This document shows positions 1 to 8,611 of a DNA stretch of 64,000 nucleotides, one piece after another. The DNA lies in NCBI GenBank assembly GCA_031277165.1, contig JAISLT010000104.1, forward strand, positions 21,119 to 85,118, in the 5' to 3' direction. The DNA is from Spirochaetaceae bacterium (GTDB lineage Bacteria > Spirochaetota > Spirochaetia > Treponematales > Breznakiellaceae). Position 1 is the first letter of the stretch; every line of letters starts with the position of its first letter. The notes under the pieces are model-generated. The model ran no database searches, was not told where the DNA came from, and was given only the letters and a program-made list of their open reading frames with translations. Position numbers and translations under genes: made by a program.

Positions 1-330
1 ATGCTGAAACTCGCTTCTAAGGTTAAGGTTTATCACCGCCTCCGCCACGGAGGACGAGGCGGTAAAGTTTATCTTGCCGGAAAAAATATCCCCCAGACGG
101 GTGTTCCCAAATTTGGCGGAGGAGGCAAGATCGCCGAAAAAAAGGTTCAGTGCCGCAGAAATCTCTCCCCCAAGTTTTAGGGACAGGGAGGAGGATCTTT
201 CCTGCGGCAGCCCAAAACCATCCGGGGACTCTTCAAAACCAAAACCGTCCTCCTGGGCGCCGGTATAAACGGCGGTCAGAACAAGCAGGCTTATAAGCGC
301 AGCCCCGCGCCGGAACGGGGACCCCTTCAC
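1..330 (-). CDS. Outer-membrane protein of an RND/LolA-like export operon, 3' part outside the window
   Basis: Only the first 110 codons are present; the frame stays open to base 1. Translation from GTG at 330 gives a basic start, a hydrophobic stretch (ALISLLVLTAVYTGA) and a likely signal-peptidase site before QEDGF. The mature part alternates polar and hydrophobic residues as a beta-barrel would. The GTG overlaps the stop of the upstream LolA-like gene as GTGA, so the two are translationally coupled. RND exporter, LolA-like protein and an outer-membrane protein (often of the DUF1302 type) form a recurrent trio. I infer the outer-membrane role from this position and cannot assign the family from a fragment. 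Confidence 0.6.
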   Translation of the reverse strand, partial: MKGSPFRRGAALISLLVLTAVYTGAQEDGFGFEESPDGFGLPQERSSSLSLKLGGEISAALNLFFGDLASSAKFGNTRLGDIFSGKINFTASSSVAEAVINLNLRSEFQH

Positions 331-1106
331 CGGACTTTTCCTGTCTCGAGGTAGGACGTAGAAAAGACCGGTTCGGGAATATCCTGATCATACCTAAGAT
401 TTTCTACCGTAATGGTAGTATTGGTTCCCTTTTCTATGGTGGTCATCCTGGTTTTAATGGGACTAAGCCTGCCCTGGACATCCCGTAATTCCAGAATCTC
501 CAGGGTCTTTACATGGACTCCCCGTTTATCGTAAAGCTCTACTTTGTGGTTGACCGAGTTTGATTTTTCGATCCACTGGACCATCTTTGAATACTGGTAA
601 GAACTGTTCTTAGGCCGGGATTCAATTACATAGCATGGTTTTCCGTTGTAGGTTTCTTCCCTAAGAATTACATGGGTGTCTAAATTCGGATCCCGGTCGT
701 TGGAAGAAATATCGTCGTAGGAAAGATCCGTCCCCATAAAGCTTCCTGAACCTTCCGAAGCGGCGATACGGCGGGTCTTTCCCAGGGAGGGAAGAAATAT
801 CCACTGGTTGTTAGCGGTCCCCTCTTCAATGGTAAGAAACCGGGTCCCCGCCACGGCGGCGGGCTGGATAAATTCAATTATCATCCTGGAATTGCCGGAG
901 GAACTGTCCTTGGAATACTGGTTAATAAGCCGTTCGGTGGTCGAGCCGTTTTTGGCGGTAATTACCAGCCGCGAACGGCTTAGGGTTGTGGCGGCGGTGA
1001 TCCTATCCCGGGACTGCCGTACTATGGTAAGGGCATCCTGGGAATGGGCGCAAAAGGTTCCTCCCATAAGGGTCCATAGGACAAATACACAGATCTTTGC
1101 TTTCAC
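327..1106 (-). CDS. Outer-membrane lipoprotein-sorting (LolA-like) periplasmic protein
   Basis: A 259-residue secreted protein. I chose GTG at 1106 because GGAGG lies 5 nt upstream and the product then opens with a clean signal peptide ending near FCAHSQ. An ATG at 1130 would add eight residues and overlap the RND gene. The body fits the LolA-like fold that partners MMPL-type exporters: an N-terminal DALTIVRQSRDR segment, then many beta strands, with motifs such as MGTDLSYDD and KPCYVIESRPK typical of that group. Family knowledge suggests it carries a lipid or lipoprotein between inner and outer membranes; the cargo is unknown. It overlaps the next gene by 3 nt and follows the RND gene by 1 nt. 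Confidence 0.8.
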   Translation of the reverse strand: MKAKICVFVLWTLMGGTFCAHSQDALTIVRQSRDRITAATTLSRSRLVITAKNGSTTERLINQYSKDSSSGNSRMIIEFIQPAAVAGTRFLTIEEGTANNQWIFLPSLGKTRRIAASEGSGSFMGTDLSYDDISSNDRDPNLDTHVILREETYNGKPCYVIESRPKNSSYQYSKMVQWIEKSNSVNHKVELYDKRGVHVKTLEILELRDVQGRLSPIKTRMTTIEKGTNTTITVENLRYDQDIPEPVFSTSYLETGKVR

Positions 1107-1107
1107 A

Positions 1108-3786
1108 TCAGCCTCCATTGGCATTGACAAATTTTGGTTTAAACCGCAGCAGTATCGCCGGTATAAGGGTTAAACTTACCAGGGCGCTGGCCGCCATGGT
1201 TAAAGCAATCAGAAGCCCAAAATCTCCCAGCATATTAAACCGGGAAAAGATCAGCACCCCAAAACCTGCGCCCACGGAAAGGGCATTGATAATTATAGCC
1301 TTTCCCGATATGGCAAAGGTTGCTTTAATTCCATGCCGGGCATATTCCCGCTTAAAAGCTTCCATGTAGTGGATCGTATAGTCTATGCCGATCCCCACCG
1401 CCAGGCTGGCAATCATGGAAGTCCCTATGTTAAGTTTAATGCCTAAAAATCCCATGACGGCAAAATTTAACAGGATAGAGATGGAAAGGGGAATAATGCC
1501 CACGCATCCGGCCGCTAAGGACCGGTTTGAAATGGCAATAATAAGAAACACCAGGAACAGGGAAATAATAAGCGAAATAAGCTGGGAGCGCACAACCTGT
1601 TGATTAAGGGAGGCCTCCACCAGGGGACTTCCCCCCACGGTTACTCTAATGTTTTTGGGGAAACGGGCTGCGACAAAGCGGTCTATCTCTTCCAAGGCCC
1701 GGTTTGTATCGGATTCCCCCAGGGTACGAAGCTGTACCGTGGTTTTTATGGCCGTCGGCTCCAGGGGATCGTTGGAATAGGAATCGATATCTCCCGAAAG
1801 AAGGATCAGATAATTGGACACCAGCGCCGTCAATTCCCGGGGATCGGATTTTCCGTACCGGGCAGGATCCGCGGGCACTTCATAATAGGCGGCCCCTTCA
1901 AAGTTGGTAATCTTCTTTAACTCCCAGATCAGATCCTCCACGGTTGGATTTGCCCTTTCTCCGGAGTTGGCGGCGGCGCTTAACAGGGCGGTTAATTCTT
2001 CCAGGGTATGAACCGCCGTTCCTTCAACGGGGGCTTCCTCTTCCATAGGGGGGGCATCGTCCTTTTCAAATACCCCAAAGCTAAATTCCCGGGCATCGTC
2101 GATTCCAAAATTGCCGAACCCAAAATCATCCGCCGTTTCCGGGGTAAACCCAAAACTGTCTTCAATAAAAGAAGCCTCCGGAAGCTCCCCGGCGGGGTCT
2201 TCGTTAGCGGATCCGGCGGGTCCCGCCAAACCGCCGGGACTTTCGTCGGCGTTAAAAACCTGGTTAACCCGTTTAATCAGGTCCGTAAAACCCATGACCT
2301 TGCCGGCCTCGGGGACGTTCTTTTCCAGGTGCCTGTTAAGGGCATCCATGGCGCTAAGAGAGGCCGGATCCAGCAGGATCTCGCTGGAATCCGCCTCGGC
2401 CACTATGCTGACCACCTTGGATCCGCCAAAATATTCCCGGATAAAATGATCGGACCTGTAAATATCCGTATCCGGTTTAAAGTATTCCACAAAAACATTA
2501 TCAATAATAATCCGGGAAAAGCCGGCGATGGAAACAACCAGCACCAGCCCGGCGACGCACAGCACCGCCCACCCATGTCCGGCGATGGCGGAGAAAAATT
2601 CCGCCACCGCTCCGCTCGTACGATCCCCCCGGACAGGGTTTTTTTTAAACCGGGGTCCCCGGATAATAAGCAGGGAGGGTATAAATGTGACGGCCACCGC
2701 AAAAGAGGTCAGTACGCCAAAGCTGGCAAAAATGCCGAATTCCCGGATGGGAAGCACCGTGGTAAAACAAAAGGACAGAAAACCCACAAAGGTTGTCAGG
2801 GAAGCAAGGAACAGGGGCTTAAAGAGCCGTTTAACCAGGGCCAGTACCAGTTCCCGGTGGGTTTCCCGATCCATCCCCCCGGGCCGGTCCCCGGAGCCCA
2901 GATCGTCCATATAATGGGTGATCACATGAATTCCGTAGGCGCTCCCCACGGCCACGAGGATCACCGGAAGCACCGTGGAGATAACCGAAAGTTTAATGTC
3001 AAACAGGGACATGGCCCCCATGGACCATATAACGGCAATTACCACCGTAAGCAGGGGCAGCGCCACCGCGGACAGCCGGCGGAACGAAAAGAACAGAATA
3101 AGCAGGACCACCAAAATTACCAGGGGTACCAGCAGGACCAGGTCCGACCTAATCGACTCGTTTATGGTGGCGCTGATCACCGGAATTCCCGTGACGTAAA
3201 CCTCCGCCTGATCCGTGAACATTTCCCGGGCTATATCCCGGACCCGGATAAAATTATCCACCGCCTCGGGCTTCCCCGCATCATCGGCGGCTATGTTCAT
3301 GGGCACCAGAATTTGGGTGGAAGAAAAGTCATCGGAAACCAGGGCCCGTTTGTACATATCCCAGGAAAGGAGCCGTTTCTTAAGCAGGGAAACCTCTTCC
3401 CTGGTCCCGGTAAAATCCTCGGGCAGCAGCTTTTCCACCACGATAGATTCGCTGTCCCCGGTGATATACTGGGCATTAACAATCGAAGTAACCGGATCGA
3501 TCATGTCGATGGATTCAACCCTGTCCACATAGTCCCGGATACGTTTAAGGAAGGACACGTCAAAGACATTCCCATCGGTTCTGCGCAGACCCACCAGGAT
3601 AAAAAGGGAGCTTCCAAAGGTATCGTCGATATAGGCGGAAACCTGCCGGGCGGGGTCCTCCGGGGAAATAAACCGGAAATTGTTATTGTCCAATTCCAGC
3701 CGGGGAAGCTGGAATGCAAAGAACACCGTGATAGCCCCAATCAGGGCAAGAATGACAATTGGAAACCGGTACATTTTTTTTATCAT
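1108..3786 (-). CDS. RND/MMPL-family exporter (HAE3-like), 892 aa
   Basis: An inner-membrane transporter with the duplicated RND layout. One transmembrane segment at the N-terminus is followed by a large periplasmic loop, a block of about five helices (roughly residues 215-375), a second start helix near 405, a second periplasmic loop, and a second helical block (about 720-885). SSD/MMPL-like stretches are visible, for example VAVGSAYGIHVITHYMDDL and its repeat VGIGIDYTIHYMEAF, so the two halves arose by duplication. An acidic, Gly/Pro/Phe-rich low-complexity insert lies at about 500-590 in the second loop. It heads the operon with the LolA-like and outer-membrane genes and probably exports a hydrophobic or lipid cargo. 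Confidence 0.88.
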   Translation of the reverse strand: MIKKMYRFPIVILALIGAITVFFAFQLPRLELDNNNFRFISPEDPARQVSAYIDDTFGSSLFILVGLRRTDGNVFDVSFLKRIRDYVDRVESIDMIDPVTSIVNAQYITGDSESIVVEKLLPEDFTGTREEVSLLKKRLLSWDMYKRALVSDDFSSTQILVPMNIAADDAGKPEAVDNFIRVRDIAREMFTDQAEVYVTGIPVISATINESIRSDLVLLVPLVILVVLLILFFSFRRLSAVALPLLTVVIAVIWSMGAMSLFDIKLSVISTVLPVILVAVGSAYGIHVITHYMDDLGSGDRPGGMDRETHRELVLALVKRLFKPLFLASLTTFVGFLSFCFTTVLPIREFGIFASFGVLTSFAVAVTFIPSLLIIRGPRFKKNPVRGDRTSGAVAEFFSAIAGHGWAVLCVAGLVLVVSIAGFSRIIIDNVFVEYFKPDTDIYRSDHFIREYFGGSKVVSIVAEADSSEILLDPASLSAMDALNRHLEKNVPEAGKVMGFTDLIKRVNQVFNADESPGGLAGPAGSANEDPAGELPEASFIEDSFGFTPETADDFGFGNFGIDDAREFSFGVFEKDDAPPMEEEAPVEGTAVHTLEELTALLSAAANSGERANPTVEDLIWELKKITNFEGAAYYEVPADPARYGKSDPRELTALVSNYLILLSGDIDSYSNDPLEPTAIKTTVQLRTLGESDTNRALEEIDRFVAARFPKNIRVTVGGSPLVEASLNQQVVRSQLISLIISLFLVFLIIAISNRSLAAGCVGIIPLSISILLNFAVMGFLGIKLNIGTSMIASLAVGIGIDYTIHYMEAFKREYARHGIKATFAISGKAIIINALSVGAGFGVLIFSRFNMLGDFGLLIALTMAASALVSLTLIPAILLRFKPKFVNANGG

Positions 3787-3896
3787 ACTACCGGGACCTT
3801 ACCGCAGCATGTAAAAACCCGGATCCATGGGGCTTTCCAAAAAAGCCGGCGGTTTCGGGCAGGGCTTCATATCGTATATTTCTATGGCCATCCATT

Positions 3897-3925
3897 GGTA
3901 TACTCCATAGACCTGTTCTTGCCAA
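3897..3925 (-). promoter_or_regulatory. Sigma70-type promoter for the RND-LolA-OMP operon
   Basis: On the minus strand, -35 TTGGCA (3925-3920) and -10 TATACC (3902-3897) are separated by exactly 17 nt. Transcription would start near 3890, giving a leader of about 105 nt before the RND start codon at 3786. Prediction from consensus only. Confidence 0.5.
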
Positions 3926-4008
3926 GCAAGAATTTTATCCCTTCCATGCTTACAAACAAGGGTATTTCTCATCACTCGGCCGGTTCAGAAAATGCCCCGT
4001 CATAGGGC

Positions 4009-4036
4009 ATCTTTCAAACCTGAAGTTTTGGAAAAC
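4009..4036 (+). repeat. Short dispersed palindrome, degenerate copy 1
   Basis: Contains CTTTC, AAACCTGAAG and TTTTGGAAA. It matches the arms and the CTGAAG loop of the better copies at 29311 and 20886, with several mismatches in the left arm. Confidence 0.4.
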
Positions 4037-4332
4037 TTCTATTAAATAAAATATATCCGCTATTAATCACCAATAGTCAAGAAAATACGCAAACCCGGAG
4101 CAATCCCGCCGGCAGGCCCGGGTAGACCGCCTGCCCTGAGTTAAACCCATCGGGGCCCCATAGTCAAGTGCCCCATGGACCTCCCCGGCAATTCCCGGTT
4201 TAGGTGAAAAATGGGAAAATTTGTCATAAACCACAGGCCGCAACACAAACATAAGGAAGTTTCAACGGAAAGCTTTTGTTTTCTCCGAACTTCATGATAG
4301 AAATGAGAATTACGGGCTTTACAAGGATTTTC

Positions 4333-4361
4333 TTGACGGATTACATATTCTATGGTACACT
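4333..4361 (+). promoter_or_regulatory. Sigma70-type promoter for the cyd operon
   Basis: TTGACG (4333-4338), a 17-nt spacer and TACACT (4356-4361). The predicted start near 4368 gives a leader of about 70 nt before cydA. I see no clear FNR-, ArcA- or Rex-type box, although this operon is usually oxygen-regulated. Confidence 0.6.
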
Positions 4362-4436
4362 AAAGGCACCTAATAGTTTCGCGAACTCCGCAGAAGCGGG
4401 GGAATTCAGTCAAAGATCGAGAAGATGGAGGAAAGT

Positions 4437-5801
4437 ATGGAAGGAATTTTTCTGGCAAGATTACAGTTTGCCGTAACTTCGGTATACCACTTTTTCTTCG
4501 TACCTCTAACCTTGGGTCTGGGTATTCTGGTGGCCATCATGGAAACCCGCTACGTCCAGACCGATGACGAGAAGTACAAGAAAATGACCCTGTTCTGGGG
4601 CAAGCTGTTCCTGATCAATTTCGCCATGGGGGTGGTTACCGGTATTGTCCAGGAATTCCACTTTGGAATGAACTGGGCCGGGTATTCGGCGTTCGTAGGC
4701 GATATTTTCGGCGCCCCGCTGGCCATCGAAGCCCTGCTGGCGTTTTTCCTTGAGTCGACCTTCCTGGGCATCTGGATCTTCGGCTGGAACCGGCTGTCCA
4801 AAAAGCTCCACCTGGCAACCATCTGGCTGGTGGCTTTTGCCTCGAACCTGTCGGCCTTCTGGATCCTGGTGGCCAACTCCTTTATGCAAAACCCCGTGGG
4901 CTATGAAATGGCGGCGGACGGAAGCCGGGCTTTAATGAACAACTTTCCGGCCCTGCTTGCCAACCCCCATGCGTTGTTCCAATTCGGCCATGTCATAACG
5001 GCGGGCCTCGTAACCGCGGCCTTCTTTATCATGGGGATCAGCGCCTATCATCTGGTAAAGAAAAATAACCCCGATTTCTTTAAAAAATCCTTCAAATACG
5101 GCGCGGTGGCCGGTATTATCGCCGGGGTGCTGGTGACGCTTATCGGGCACCTCCAGGGCCAGTATCTGACCAAAGCCCAGCCCATGAAAATGGCGGCGGC
5201 GGAGGCGATCTGGGAGACCCAGGACCCCGCGGCCATAGCGATTGTGGCGGGCATTGACGAAAAAAACAAAACCAACACCTGGGAATTGGCCGTTCCCGGC
5301 GGTTTGAGCTTTATGAATTTCTACAGTTTCACCTCCGGCGAGGTCCCCGGAATTAACCAGCTGCAGGCCGAAATGGAAGCCAAATACGGGCCGGGAAATT
5401 ACATTCCACCGGTGGCTTTAACCTTCTGGAGCTTCCGCATCATGTTCGGCCTGGCCCTGGTGATGGCCCTGCTGGGACTGCTGGCAATTATTTTCTACGC
5501 CAAGGGTACCCTTGAAAAACAGACCTGGTTCCTCAAGATCATGTTCCCGGCCCTGTTCCTCCCCTACATTTCCAGTTCTTTCGGGTGGATCATGGCGGAA
5601 GTGGGCCGCCAACCCTGGGTGGTCTACGGGCTGCAGCTCCTGAAGGACGGCGTATCCAAATTACCCCTGTCGTTTCTCGTAATATCTTTTACGGGATTCG
5701 TCATTATCTACACGGCGTTGGCGATTGTGGACGTGTACCTGCTGGTGAAAGCCGCCGGAAAGGTCCCGTCTGAATCCGGCGCGGCGGTACAGGAAGCATA
5801 G
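4437..5801 (+). CDS. cydA: Cytochrome bd ubiquinol oxidase subunit I
   Basis: Catalytic subunit of the cytochrome bd quinol oxidase, which reduces O2 to water at the inner membrane with high O2 affinity. Start ATG 4437 is preferred over 4425: GGAGG stands 7 nt upstream, and the product then begins MEGIFLARLQ as family members do. Haem ligands align: His18 (haem b595/d side), His185 in FGHVITAG (b558) and Met336 in WSFRIM (b558). The GRQPW signature is at 390-394. At 454 residues it has the short Q-loop form rather than the long E. coli form. About nine transmembrane helices are expected. It is followed by cydB after 11 nt and then cydDC, a full oxidase operon that suggests O2 removal or microaerobic respiration. 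Confidence 0.97.
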   Translation: MEGIFLARLQFAVTSVYHFFFVPLTLGLGILVAIMETRYVQTDDEKYKKMTLFWGKLFLINFAMGVVTGIVQEFHFGMNWAGYSAFVGDIFGAPLAIEALLAFFLESTFLGIWIFGWNRLSKKLHLATIWLVAFASNLSAFWILVANSFMQNPVGYEMAADGSRALMNNFPALLANPHALFQFGHVITAGLVTAAFFIMGISAYHLVKKNNPDFFKKSFKYGAVAGIIAGVLVTLIGHLQGQYLTKAQPMKMAAAEAIWETQDPAAIAIVAGIDEKNKTNTWELAVPGGLSFMNFYSFTSGEVPGINQLQAEMEAKYGPGNYIPPVALTFWSFRIMFGLALVMALLGLLAIIFYAKGTLEKQTWFLKIMFPALFLPYISSSFGWIMAEVGRQPWVVYGLQLLKDGVSKLPLSFLVISFTGFVIIYTALAIVDVYLLVKAAGKVPSESGAAVQEA

Positions 5802-5812
5802 GAGGGAATGGC

Positions 5813-6832
5813 ATGCTCAATATCATTTGGTTTATTTTAGTCACGGTTCTATTTACGGGATTTCTATTCCTGGAAGGATTCGATTACGGCGTGGGGATGC
5901 TGGTGCCCTTTGCCGGCGGCAAAGAAGACAGGGGACGCCGGGTGGTGCTTAACACCATAGGCCCCTTCTGGGACGGGAACGAAGTCTGGCTCCTTACGGC
6001 GGGGGGCGCGATTTTCGCCGCCTTCCCCCTGTGGTATGCGACCCTGTTTAGCAAGTTTTACCTGGCCCTGTTCTTTATCCTCGTGGGCCTTATCCTCCGG
6101 GGGGTAAGCTTTGAATTCCACAGTAAGAGCAAAAGCCCCCAGTGGCGGGCCTGCTGGGACTGGGCCGTCAGCATTGGCAGTTTCCTCTCCGCCCTGCTCT
6201 GGGGCGTGGCGGTGGCCAACCTGATCCGGGGCGTGGTGGCCGCCAAAGAGGGCTGGAGCTTCTTTATCAGCATCCTGCATCCCTTCTGCCTCCTTGGCGG
6301 GGTGGTCGTTTTCCTGCTCTTCCTCTACCACGGCGCATCCTTCCTCACCCTCAAAGTCGGGGACGAAGCGGTGCTGGCCCGGGCGAAAAAAATAGCCCTC
6401 CGGACCGGGATCATCCTGATACCGGTGACGGTTCTCTGGGTTGGCTGGGCCCTGTTCGAGACCCCCATCCTCACTAAACCGGTGGCCCTTATTACCGTGG
6501 CCCTGGCCGCAGTGGCCCTGCTGGTTTCGGTCTTCACCCAGTGGAAGGGGAAACACGGCGCCGCCTTTGTCAGCGTGGGGCTCATGATCGCCCTGGTAAC
6601 GGTGACGGTCTTCGCGATTCTGTTTCCCAATGTGCTGATCATCCGGGACGCCCAGGGGGCGATTGTTCCCGACGCGCTGACCATCTACAATGCGTCCTCC
6701 AGCCAGTACACGCTGAAGATCATGACCATCGTGGCCCTGATCTTTACACCCATCATGCTGGCGTATCAGATTTGGAACTTCTGGGTGTTCAAAAAACGGG
6801 TTACGAGCGATCCCAAGGACCTGGTGTATTAA
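5813..6832 (+). CDS. cydB: Cytochrome bd ubiquinol oxidase subunit II
   Basis: The 339-residue membrane partner of CydA, needed for stability of the haem-bearing complex. A clear GGAGGG stands 6 nt before the ATG. The N-terminus has the family pattern FLEGFDYGVGMLVPF, followed by the conserved GPFWDGNEVWLL block near 48-60. Eight or so hydrophobic segments follow, with the AYQIWNFWVF tail at the end. It lies 11 nt after cydA and 6 nt before cydD, so all are co-transcribed. Length and motifs are those of an ordinary CydB. Confidence 0.96.
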   Translation: MLNIIWFILVTVLFTGFLFLEGFDYGVGMLVPFAGGKEDRGRRVVLNTIGPFWDGNEVWLLTAGGAIFAAFPLWYATLFSKFYLALFFILVGLILRGVSFEFHSKSKSPQWRACWDWAVSIGSFLSALLWGVAVANLIRGVVAAKEGWSFFISILHPFCLLGGVVVFLLFLYHGASFLTLKVGDEAVLARAKKIALRTGIILIPVTVLWVGWALFETPILTKPVALITVALAAVALLVSVFTQWKGKHGAAFVSVGLMIALVTVTVFAILFPNVLIIRDAQGAIVPDALTIYNASSSQYTLKIMTIVALIFTPIMLAYQIWNFWVFKKRVTSDPKDLVY

Positions 6833-6838
6833 CCGGGG

Positions 6839-8611
6839 ATGCTCAACAAAAATTTGCTCCGGGAAACCCGGGGCAGCAGAAAATTTTTGTTCGGCACGGC
6901 GGCCGCCGGTTTTTTTACCGGCGGCCTCATTCTGGCCCAGGCTTTTTTGTTAGCCCGCCTGGCGGACAAGGTTTTTTTGAAGGGGCAGAACCTTGAGCAG
7001 GTTCTGCCTTTTTTTGCGGCCCTTATTCCCATCATAACCCTTCGCGCCCTATGTGCCTGGCTGGAGGAGTGGTTTGCCCTGCACCTGGCCCACACCGCCC
7101 AAACCGGCCTGCGGGGGGCGATTCTGTCCAAGATAGACCGCCTGGGGCCGGTGCGCCTCCGGGAGGAGCAGACCGGGGAAATCCTCCACCTCCTTACCGA
7201 AGGCCTTGAGGTGCTCCATGCATATTTTGGCAAGTATATGCCCCAGGTATTCAAGTCCGCGATTATCCCCATCATGTTTTTTGTGATGATCTTTTCCCGG
7301 GACTGGATCACCGGCCTGATTCTGCTCTTCACCGCCCCCATGCTGCCCCTCTTTATGATGCTTATCGGCAAATGGTCAAAGTCGGTCACCCACAAACAGT
7401 GGAAGGTCCTGGACCGTATGACCGGCTATTTCCAGGATCTTTTTCAGGGCCTGGTCACTTTAAAAACCCTTAATCAAAGCAAAGCCCAGGGAAAAAAAGT
7501 AGAAGACCTTAGTGAATCCTTCCGGGTTACCAGCCTGGAAGTTTTGCGGGTCGCTTTTCTTTCGGCCCTGACATTGGAGCTGTTCAGCACCTTAAGTATC
7601 GCCATGGTGGCGGTGGGCCTGGGGCTTCGGCTCCTCCACGGAATGCTCGAATTTGAACCGGCCTTTTTCCTGCTGCTGCTGGCCCCGGAATTTTACCAGC
7701 CTATCCGCAATCTGGGGACCCAGTACCACGCCAGCCTAAACGGAGTGGCCGCGGCGGACAGGGTCTACCGTTTTCTGGAAAGCCCCGAACCGGAAACCAC
7801 CCTACTACCGCCGGAACCGGCGGCGGCGGGGTCAAGGGAAACCGCCGCAGCACAGACCCCGGCGGTCCCCTCCGCGGCGGGGATTCCCATTGTATTTGAG
7901 CGGGTAAGCCACCGTTACGGCGAAGCCCGGACCGAATCTCTCCAGGATCTTTCCTTTACCTTGGATGCGGGACAAAAAACCGCCCTGGTGGGGCCCAGCG
8001 GCGGAGGCAAAACCACGATTCTTCATTTGTTGCTGGGTTTTTTGTCCTCCACCGCCGGACGGATCCTGGTTGACGGGGAAAACCTGGAGGGCCTTGACAT
8101 GGGGGCCTGGCGGCGGCGGATCGCCTGGGTACCGCAGAAACCCTGGCTCTTTGCCGGAACCATCCGGGAAAACCTGCGGATTGGCAGCCCGGACATCCCG
8201 GATTCGGCAATCTGGGAAGCCGGCGAATCCCTGGGCCTTTTGTCCTGGCTGGAGGGGCTCCCCGAAGGCCTGGATACCCGAATCGGACAGGGGGGCCGGG
8301 AATTAAGCGGCGGCCAGCGCCAGCTTTTGGCTATCACCAGGGCATGGCTCCGCCGGTCCCCCCTTCTGCTGCTGGACGAAGCCACCGCCAACCTCGACCT
8401 GTTTCGGGAAGAGGCGGTACAAGAAGCCCTGCTTTGTCTAATGTCGGGCCGGACCGTGCTGGCCGCGGCCCACCGGCTGCGAACGGTAAGCGCCATGGAC
8501 CGGGTGCTGGTTATCGAAGAAGGCCGGGTGGTAGAAGAGGGGCCCCCGGCTCTTCTAAAGACCGCGGGGGGTACCTACCAGGCCCTTCTTGAAGCGGGAG
8601 GTAATCTGTGA
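6839..8611 (+). CDS. cydD: CydD, ATP-binding/permease half of the CydDC thiol exporter
   Basis: An ABC half-transporter of 590 residues. Residues about 20-310 form the six-helix membrane domain. The ATPase domain follows, with Walker A GPSGGGKTT, signature LSGGQRQ, Walker B LLLLDEA and the H-loop AAHRL. With CydC it exports reduced thiols such as glutathione or cysteine and is required for assembly of cytochrome bd. The linker between the two domains (about 318-345) is rich in Ala, Pro and Glu, as in CydC. The start lies 6 nt after cydB with no spaced Shine-Dalgarno sequence, so coupling to cydB is likely. Assignment to CydD rather than CydC rests on order and on the N-terminal sequence. Confidence 0.93.
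   Translation: MLNKNLLRETRGSRKFLFGTAAAGFFTGGLILAQAFLLARLADKVFLKGQNLEQVLPFFAALIPIITLRALCAWLEEWFALHLAHTAQTGLRGAILSKIDRLGPVRLREEQTGEILHLLTEGLEVLHAYFGKYMPQVFKSAIIPIMFFVMIFSRDWITGLILLFTAPMLPLFMMLIGKWSKSVTHKQWKVLDRMTGYFQDLFQGLVTLKTLNQSKAQGKKVEDLSESFRVTSLEVLRVAFLSALTLELFSTLSIAMVAVGLGLRLLHGMLEFEPAFFLLLLAPEFYQPIRNLGTQYHASLNGVAAADRVYRFLESPEPETTLLPPEPAAAGSRETAAAQTPAVPSAAGIPIVFERVSHRYGEARTESLQDLSFTLDAGQKTALVGPSGGGKTTILHLLLGFLSSTAGRILVDGENLEGLDMGAWRRRIAWVPQKPWLFAGTIRENLRIGSPDIPDSAIWEAGESLGLLSWLEGLPEGLDTRIGQGGRELSGGQRQLLAITRAWLRRSPLLLLDEATANLDLFREEAVQEALLCLMSGRTVLAAAHRLRTVSAMDRVLVIEEGRVVEEGPPALLKTAGGTYQALLEAGGNL

Larger units (their letters stand above)
3787..4436. other. 650-nt divergent intergenic region between the RND operon and cydA
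   Basis: No ORF here looks coding. It holds the minus-strand promoter at 3897-3925, a degenerate copy of the short palindrome near 4009-4036, a weak GC stem around 4110-4140 (GGCAGG paired with CCTGCC), and the cydA promoter at 4333-4361. The stretch from 4040 to 4330 otherwise shows nothing I can name. Confidence 0.6.

Noticed and set aside
2008..4005. 665-codon plus-strand frame opposite the RND gene
   Set aside because: It is rich in Gly, His, Lys, Gln and Pro with no hydrophobic core or family motif. It is the complement of a well-supported transporter gene in GC-rich DNA.
4067..4252. 61-codon minus-strand frame in the RND-cydA gap
   Set aside because: No ribosome site, no hydrophobic or conserved segment; indistinguishable from chance.
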